Assembly: GCA_964651515.1 (NCBI GenBank)
Contig: CAZYYB010000003.1
Coordinates: 1 to 64,000 of the forward strand
Direction of reading: 5' to 3'
DNA length: 64,000 bases
DNA from: BOG-1184 sp964651515
GTDB lineage: Bacteria; Fibrobacterota; Chitinivibrionia; Chitinivibrionales; Chitinispirillaceae
In this document: positions 60,476-64,000 of the stretch, piece after piece
Position numbering within the stretch: the first letter of the stretch is position 1
Layout: each line of letters opens with the position of its first letter
The notes under the pieces: generated by a model
Seen by the model: only the letters and a program-made list of their open reading frames with translations
What the model was told of the DNA's origin: nothing
The model's database searches: none
Program-made: the position numbers and the translations under genes

Positions 60476-60922
60476 CTACGATTCGATCTTTACCTCGATC
60501 TCTTTCGTTTTCGACCGGATCTCACCGGTTTTTTTCAAGCTTACTTCCAGCACGCCGTTTTTATAAACCGCGTCGATACTGTTCGGATCCACGTTTTCCG
60601 GCAGCGTAAAAGTTCGCTGAAAGGCCCCGTACGACCGCTCGAAATGGCCGTAGGCACCCTCCTGCTCCTGCTTTTCCTCCTTCTTTTCACCGCTCAAGGA
60701 AAGCGTCGTTCCCTCAATCTCGACCTTGATATCCTCCCGTTTCATTCCCGGCAGGTCCGCCTTTATGCAGAATTGCTTCTTCTCTTCCACAATATCTACC
60801 TTCGGCCACATCCTGCCCGAAACGTTCCGGTCGCTCATGCTGAAAAACGGCTCATTAAAAAAGTCTTCCAGCAAACTGCGCATCGCAGTAAGCGGACGTT
60901 CATAGGTAACGGGTAGCAACAT
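60476..60922 (-). CDS. Small heat-shock protein (Hsp20 family)
   Basis: The 148-residue chaperone has an alpha-crystallin domain (about 40-140) with WPKVDIVEEKKQFCIKADLP, KREDIKVEIEGTTLSLSGEK and a terminal NGVLEVSLKK (the GVLxV motif) plus ending KEIEVKIES. It would hold unfolded proteins in the cytoplasm. AAGGAGG lies before the ATG. No CIRCE element or obvious sigma32-type box was found upstream. Confidence 0.93.
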   Translation of the reverse strand: MLLPVTYERPLTAMRSLLEDFFNEPFFSMSDRNVSGRMWPKVDIVEEKKQFCIKADLPGMKREDIKVEIEGTTLSLSGEKKEEKQEQEGAYGHFERSYGAFQRTFTLPENVDPNSIDAVYKNGVLEVSLKKTGEIRSKTKEIEVKIES

Positions 60923-61294
60923 ACTCAGCCTCCTTCATCATGACATTCAGGCTTCTCCCCTCTCACCTGTTTCAATAAATGTGCAAATTGCATGCCTGCG
61001 GCACCCCCCCGGCCGAGACGCCAATGACCAATTTCCGGCCTCCTAGAGCAGCACCGGGATCCGGTTTTGCAATTTCGGAACCGCGGATGAAAAATGGGGA
61101 GCGTGACGATCACCCGACCGGCGTTTCGGGGCCGGTTTCTGACGCACCCTACCGGAAGGCGCACATTGCGGCGCAGGGGTTTTATGGTCACCAGCCTTAC
61201 CACTATGGCATGCATCTTGCAAAATCGAATTTTTTCCTGTAATGAACCGGCAAAGTTCCGTCTTTTGTGCGCATCGAGGAACGGGAGGTGCGGT
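60923..61294. other. Divergent intergenic region, hsp20 / TIM-barrel gene
   Basis: These 372 bases lie between two divergent genes. Small open frames cross it but show no protein family and no ribosome sites at sensible positions. TTGAAAC and an AT-rich patch near 60970-60995 may include the hsp20 promoter; nothing else is recognised. Confidence 0.4.
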
Positions 61295-62173
61295 ATGATT
61301 GATTGGCCGATCGGACTCTCGACGGGCTGCTTTTCCCGCACAAGTATTTTTGAGTGCGCCGAGCCGATCCTGCAGCACGGTTTCAGCATGATCGAGGTAT
61401 GTTCGTCTCCGGAGCATCTCGATTATCACGATAGTGCTGCCGTCAAGGATGCCGCCTTCATGGTCAAGCGCCTGGGTCTGGAAACCTACTCTTTTCACGC
61501 TCCCTACACCAAGGATATCGATCTCGCGTCGCCGGTCAAGTCCGAACGGGATTACGCACGCGAAGAACTTCTGGCGGCCGCGGATGCCGCCGCCGAATTC
61601 AACGCCCGGTATCTCGTCGTCCATCCGGGACCCGACAAGGGGCTCTCCACCGAATCCACCGAGCGGTTTGAACGCCTGAAGAGTGCCGCGCAGACGCTCA
61701 ACAGCGTGTGCGAAAAATGCCTGGAGCACGGCATCGTGGTGGTGATCGAAAACATGCTGCCGAATCTTTTTCCCGGCGGTGTGCGGGAGCTCTTATGGAT
61801 GCTGGGGGCTATCTCGTATGCCGATATCGGCACCTGTTTCGACACCGGCCATGCCTTTCTGGCCGGCGAGGTAGCGCACTACCTTCACCGGATGTCGGGT
61901 CACCTTCGCATGGTTCATGCGGATGACAACCACGGAACTGCCGATGATCACCTCGGGGTCGGCGAGGGCGCCATCGACTGGATGAAAATCATTGCCCAGA
62001 TCTCCCGATTCGGCTTTCACGGCGGGATCATTCTCGAACTTGCGGCGCGGGAGGCCGGGGACGGTGAAGCGGTCCTCACCCGCGCCGGAGAGTCACGCCA
62101 CATGTTGCGCACGATCTTCCGGACACTCGATCTCGCCGATTTGCAGCCGATGGCCGGGCCTTCACCTGCCTGA
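61295..62173 (+). CDS. Sugar phosphate isomerase/epimerase-like TIM-barrel protein
   Basis: A 292-residue protein of the xylose-isomerase-like (AP endonuclease 2) fold. It starts WPIGLSTGCFSRTSIFECAE, carries YSFHAPYTKDIDLASP, ARYLVVHPGPDKG, VVVIENMLPNLFPGGV, DIGTCFDTGHAFLAGEV and LRMVHADDNHGTADDHLGVG then EGAIDW, in which His/Glu/Asp metal ligands (HP, EN, DTGH, HADDNHG) are kept. A DNA-repair or sugar-isomerase role is possible; sequence does not decide. GGGAGGT precedes the ATG at 61295, so the long upstream open frame is not used. Confidence 0.82.
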   Translation: MIDWPIGLSTGCFSRTSIFECAEPILQHGFSMIEVCSSPEHLDYHDSAAVKDAAFMVKRLGLETYSFHAPYTKDIDLASPVKSERDYAREELLAAADAAAEFNARYLVVHPGPDKGLSTESTERFERLKSAAQTLNSVCEKCLEHGIVVVIENMLPNLFPGGVRELLWMLGAISYADIGTCFDTGHAFLAGEVAHYLHRMSGHLRMVHADDNHGTADDHLGVGEGAIDWMKIIAQISRFGFHGGIILELAAREAGDGEAVLTRAGESRHMLRTIFRTLDLADLQPMAGPSPA

Positions 62174-62194
62174 GTCGGCGAGAGAAGCGGAAGA

Positions 62195-63796
62195 TCACCT
62201 TCCTGCATTGTAGGCGACGTAGAAGGAATTATCGCCCCGCACAACGAGGAACATCACCGCGTCCCCCTCTTTAAGGCTCCCGGTTGCCTTGACAAACTGG
62301 TCGATGTCCCGAACGGGAACGGATTCACGGTCGCGCACCTTGACTTCAGCAATAACATCTCCCTCTTTGAGAAGATTGGCGACTTCATCGAATTTCGGAT
62401 CGACCGCAGTGACGACCACCCCGGTGACCGAATCGCCGAGGGCGTAACGCTCGCGCAGCTCGGGAGTCGGGTTCGACAGCGTGAGACCCAGCTGTCCCAC
62501 GACCCGCGTCGTCGCTTCGTTCGGCTGCCCGCGGGATGAGCCGCCGGCCATGCCGGTTATTGCCCCTTCATTCCTCGTTCCGATGGTTATCTGGAGCTGG
62601 AGCTCCTTAGCGTCGCGAAATATGGTGATTGGGACCCGAGATCCGGGTTCGAGCACCGCGACGCTGTTTCGAAGGTAATTGCCGCTCGTTACCGATTGGC
62701 CGTTAATCGACAGGATAACATCCCCGCGTTTGATACCGGCCTTGTCGGCCGGCTGGTTCCGGTATACCTCGCCGACGAGTACCCCTTCCCGCACGCCGAG
62801 ATTGAGCGCCTCGCGAGTTGCCTGATCGATGTCCTGGATCGAAACGCCGATCCAGCCGCGGACGACTTCGCCCCGGTAGATAAGTTCCTCCATGATCTGC
62901 CGGGCCATATTGATCGGTATGGCGAACCCGATCCCCATGTAGCCGCCCGAACTCGAATAGATGAGCGTATTGATCCCGATAACCTCTCCATCGATATCGA
63001 CCAGCGCACCTCCGGAATTCCCCGGATTTATTGCGGCATCGGTTTGTATAAAGTTCTGGTATTTTTGTGGACCTTCGACCGTCCGGTTCAAGGCCGAAAT
63101 AATACCGGCCGTGACCGTGGAAGTCAGGCTGAACGGGTTCCCCACGGCAAGCGCCCAGTCCCCGGCTCGAAGGTTATCGGAGTTCCCCAGGTAAGCTACC
63201 GGCAGACCGTCGACATGTTCTTTGATTTTTAAAACGGCGACGTCGGAGAGCGAATCGCTTCCAACGACCTCGCCCCGGAACTGTCGGCCATCATGAAGTT
63301 TGACGGCAATCTCACTTGCGCCGAAAACTACATGGTAATTGGTAAGAATATAGCCGTTTTTCGAGACAATTACCCCGCATCCGAGGCCCTGTTCGCGATA
63401 CTCCCTCTTTTCCATCCCCTGAGGGGCTCGCCGTTTTTTCCGGTTATCCTGAGGATTGCCGAAAAAAAAATCGAAAGGGCTTTCACCCGAAAATGGATCG
63501 CCGAACAACTGGCCGAACGGATTGTTGCCGTAAATAACGGTATCGATTTTTGTCGGGATAACCGATACGACGGTGGGAATGATCGTTTCCGCAATATCGG
63601 CGAAGATGGTTTTAAAGGGACCGAGATTACCCGTTTTGCCTTTCAGCGGATTTTCCGGCGCACCAAATTCGAGGCTTCCTTTCGCCGGATGTTTGGCATC
63701 GGCGAAAGAACACCGGCTGCCGAAGAACATTGAGCTGGTGACCAGAAGGCAAAGACCCGCCCCCATGAGCGACAGGCGAATCCGGTTGCGGCCCAT
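62195..63796 (-). CDS. DegP/HtrA-type periplasmic serine protease
   Basis: The 533-residue protein has a signal peptide (to about residue 32) and a trypsin-like domain with catalytic His in YILTNYHVVFGASEI, Asp in SLSDVAVLKI and Ser in NPGNSGGALVDIDG. PDZ 1 follows (about 310-400: GWIGVSIQDIDQATREALN, GIKRGDVILSINGQSV) and PDZ 2 (about 430-530: LGLTLSNPTPELRERYALG, LLKEGDVIAEV). This is a protein-quality-control protease in the periplasm. AGGGGGACC lies before the ATG at 63796. It converges with the TIM-barrel gene, 21 bases apart. Confidence 0.93.
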   Translation of the reverse strand: MGRNRIRLSLMGAGLCLLVTSSMFFGSRCSFADAKHPAKGSLEFGAPENPLKGKTGNLGPFKTIFADIAETIIPTVVSVIPTKIDTVIYGNNPFGQLFGDPFSGESPFDFFFGNPQDNRKKRRAPQGMEKREYREQGLGCGVIVSKNGYILTNYHVVFGASEIAVKLHDGRQFRGEVVGSDSLSDVAVLKIKEHVDGLPVAYLGNSDNLRAGDWALAVGNPFSLTSTVTAGIISALNRTVEGPQKYQNFIQTDAAINPGNSGGALVDIDGEVIGINTLIYSSSGGYMGIGFAIPINMARQIMEELIYRGEVVRGWIGVSIQDIDQATREALNLGVREGVLVGEVYRNQPADKAGIKRGDVILSINGQSVTSGNYLRNSVAVLEPGSRVPITIFRDAKELQLQITIGTRNEGAITGMAGGSSRGQPNEATTRVVGQLGLTLSNPTPELRERYALGDSVTGVVVTAVDPKFDEVANLLKEGDVIAEVKVRDRESVPVRDIDQFVKATGSLKEGDAVMFLVVRGDNSFYVAYNAGR

Positions 63797-63952
63797 AGGT
63801 CCCCCTTTCTCCGGTGAGGGATCGATTCGAAGGGATAACACGAAATGCAATTATCATTCCACCGGGGCGGAAGAAAATAGTACCGGAGAAGTCTCGCTCC
63901 GTTTCCGGAGATTTTCTATCGAAAGAGGGGGTTCGGGCGGCGGGCTACTATG

Positions 63953-64000
63953 CTATTGAGGCAGAATATGGAGATTCTGCAGCATCTCCTTGATCTTTTG
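63953..64000 (-). CDS. C-terminal end of an unidentified minus-strand gene (partial)
   Basis: A frame runs in from the right edge and ends with a TAG at 63953-63955; visible residues are QKIKEMLQNLHILPQ. It is too short to assign. It is treated as coding because the frame is open to the edge and is positioned as an upstream neighbour of htrA with about 156 bases between, but that is weak evidence. Confidence 0.35.
   Translation of the reverse strand, partial: QKIKEMLQNLHILPQ

Noticed and set aside
60979..61242. Small plus-strand gene upstream of the TIM-barrel gene
   Set aside because: No family similarity; composition and lack of a ribosome site suggest non-coding DNA.

Overview
The window is a dense stretch of chromosome from a Gram-negative (diderm) bacterium. 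LpxB, a Wza-type exporter, two outer-membrane beta-barrels, a LolA-fold protein and HtrA all point to an outer membrane. Gene content (CimA, a LolA/barrel/ABC cluster, a GH95-like protein, a very divergent enolase) and high GC resemble uncultured FCB-type lineages such as Fibrobacterota/Chitinispirillia. That placement is an inference; no rRNA, tRNA, phage, insertion sequence or CRISPR was seen.

Layout. 1-16 kb is envelope and exopolysaccharide: a PHP phosphoesterase-manC-lpxB operon, a frameshifted membrane-protein pseudogene, panB, then a Wzz-like / O-antigen polymerase-like / Wza-like operon, a convergent folD-rmlD pair, a GT-C glycosyltransferase and an mraY outside any dcw cluster. 15-28 kb is mixed: MerR, RluA, fused MsrBA, VanZ, a 508-residue divergent enolase, a GH95-like glycosidase with altered catalytic positions, a four-gene minus-strand group of mostly unknown genes led by a GIY-YIG protein with a degenerate exonuclease domain, a small double-HTH protein, murJ and a flavin reductase.

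28-38 kb is a branched-chain amino-acid operon on the minus strand: ilvB-ilvN-ilvC-leuA-leuB-cimA-ilvE. It is preceded by a sigma70-like promoter, an unannotated Val/Ile/Leu-rich leader peptide and an intrinsic terminator, that is, a transcription attenuator. The genes cover isoleucine via citramalate plus most of valine and leucine synthesis; ilvD and leuCD are not here.

38-46 kb holds a beta-helix exported protein, rsmE between two about 96% identical direct repeats, two VOC proteins, panE, a broken DHFR-like gene, a glycosyltransferase, era and a lipoprotein transpeptidase. 46.8-55.8 kb is an apparent trans-envelope system: LolD-like ATPase, two FtsX/LolCE-type permeases, a LolA-fold periplasmic protein and two barrels. 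A TetR-type palindrome lies exactly in its promoter spacer and a tetR gene lies just upstream. 56-64 kb has a methyltransferase, a ferredoxin-type aldo/keto reductase between inverted repeat copies, GT9 and GT2 glycosyltransferases, Hsp20, a TIM-barrel protein and HtrA.

Two families of dispersed intergenic repeats recur (five copies of a modular hairpin element, two of a palindromic element at gene 3' ends), and four or five decaying genes lie among intact neighbours.
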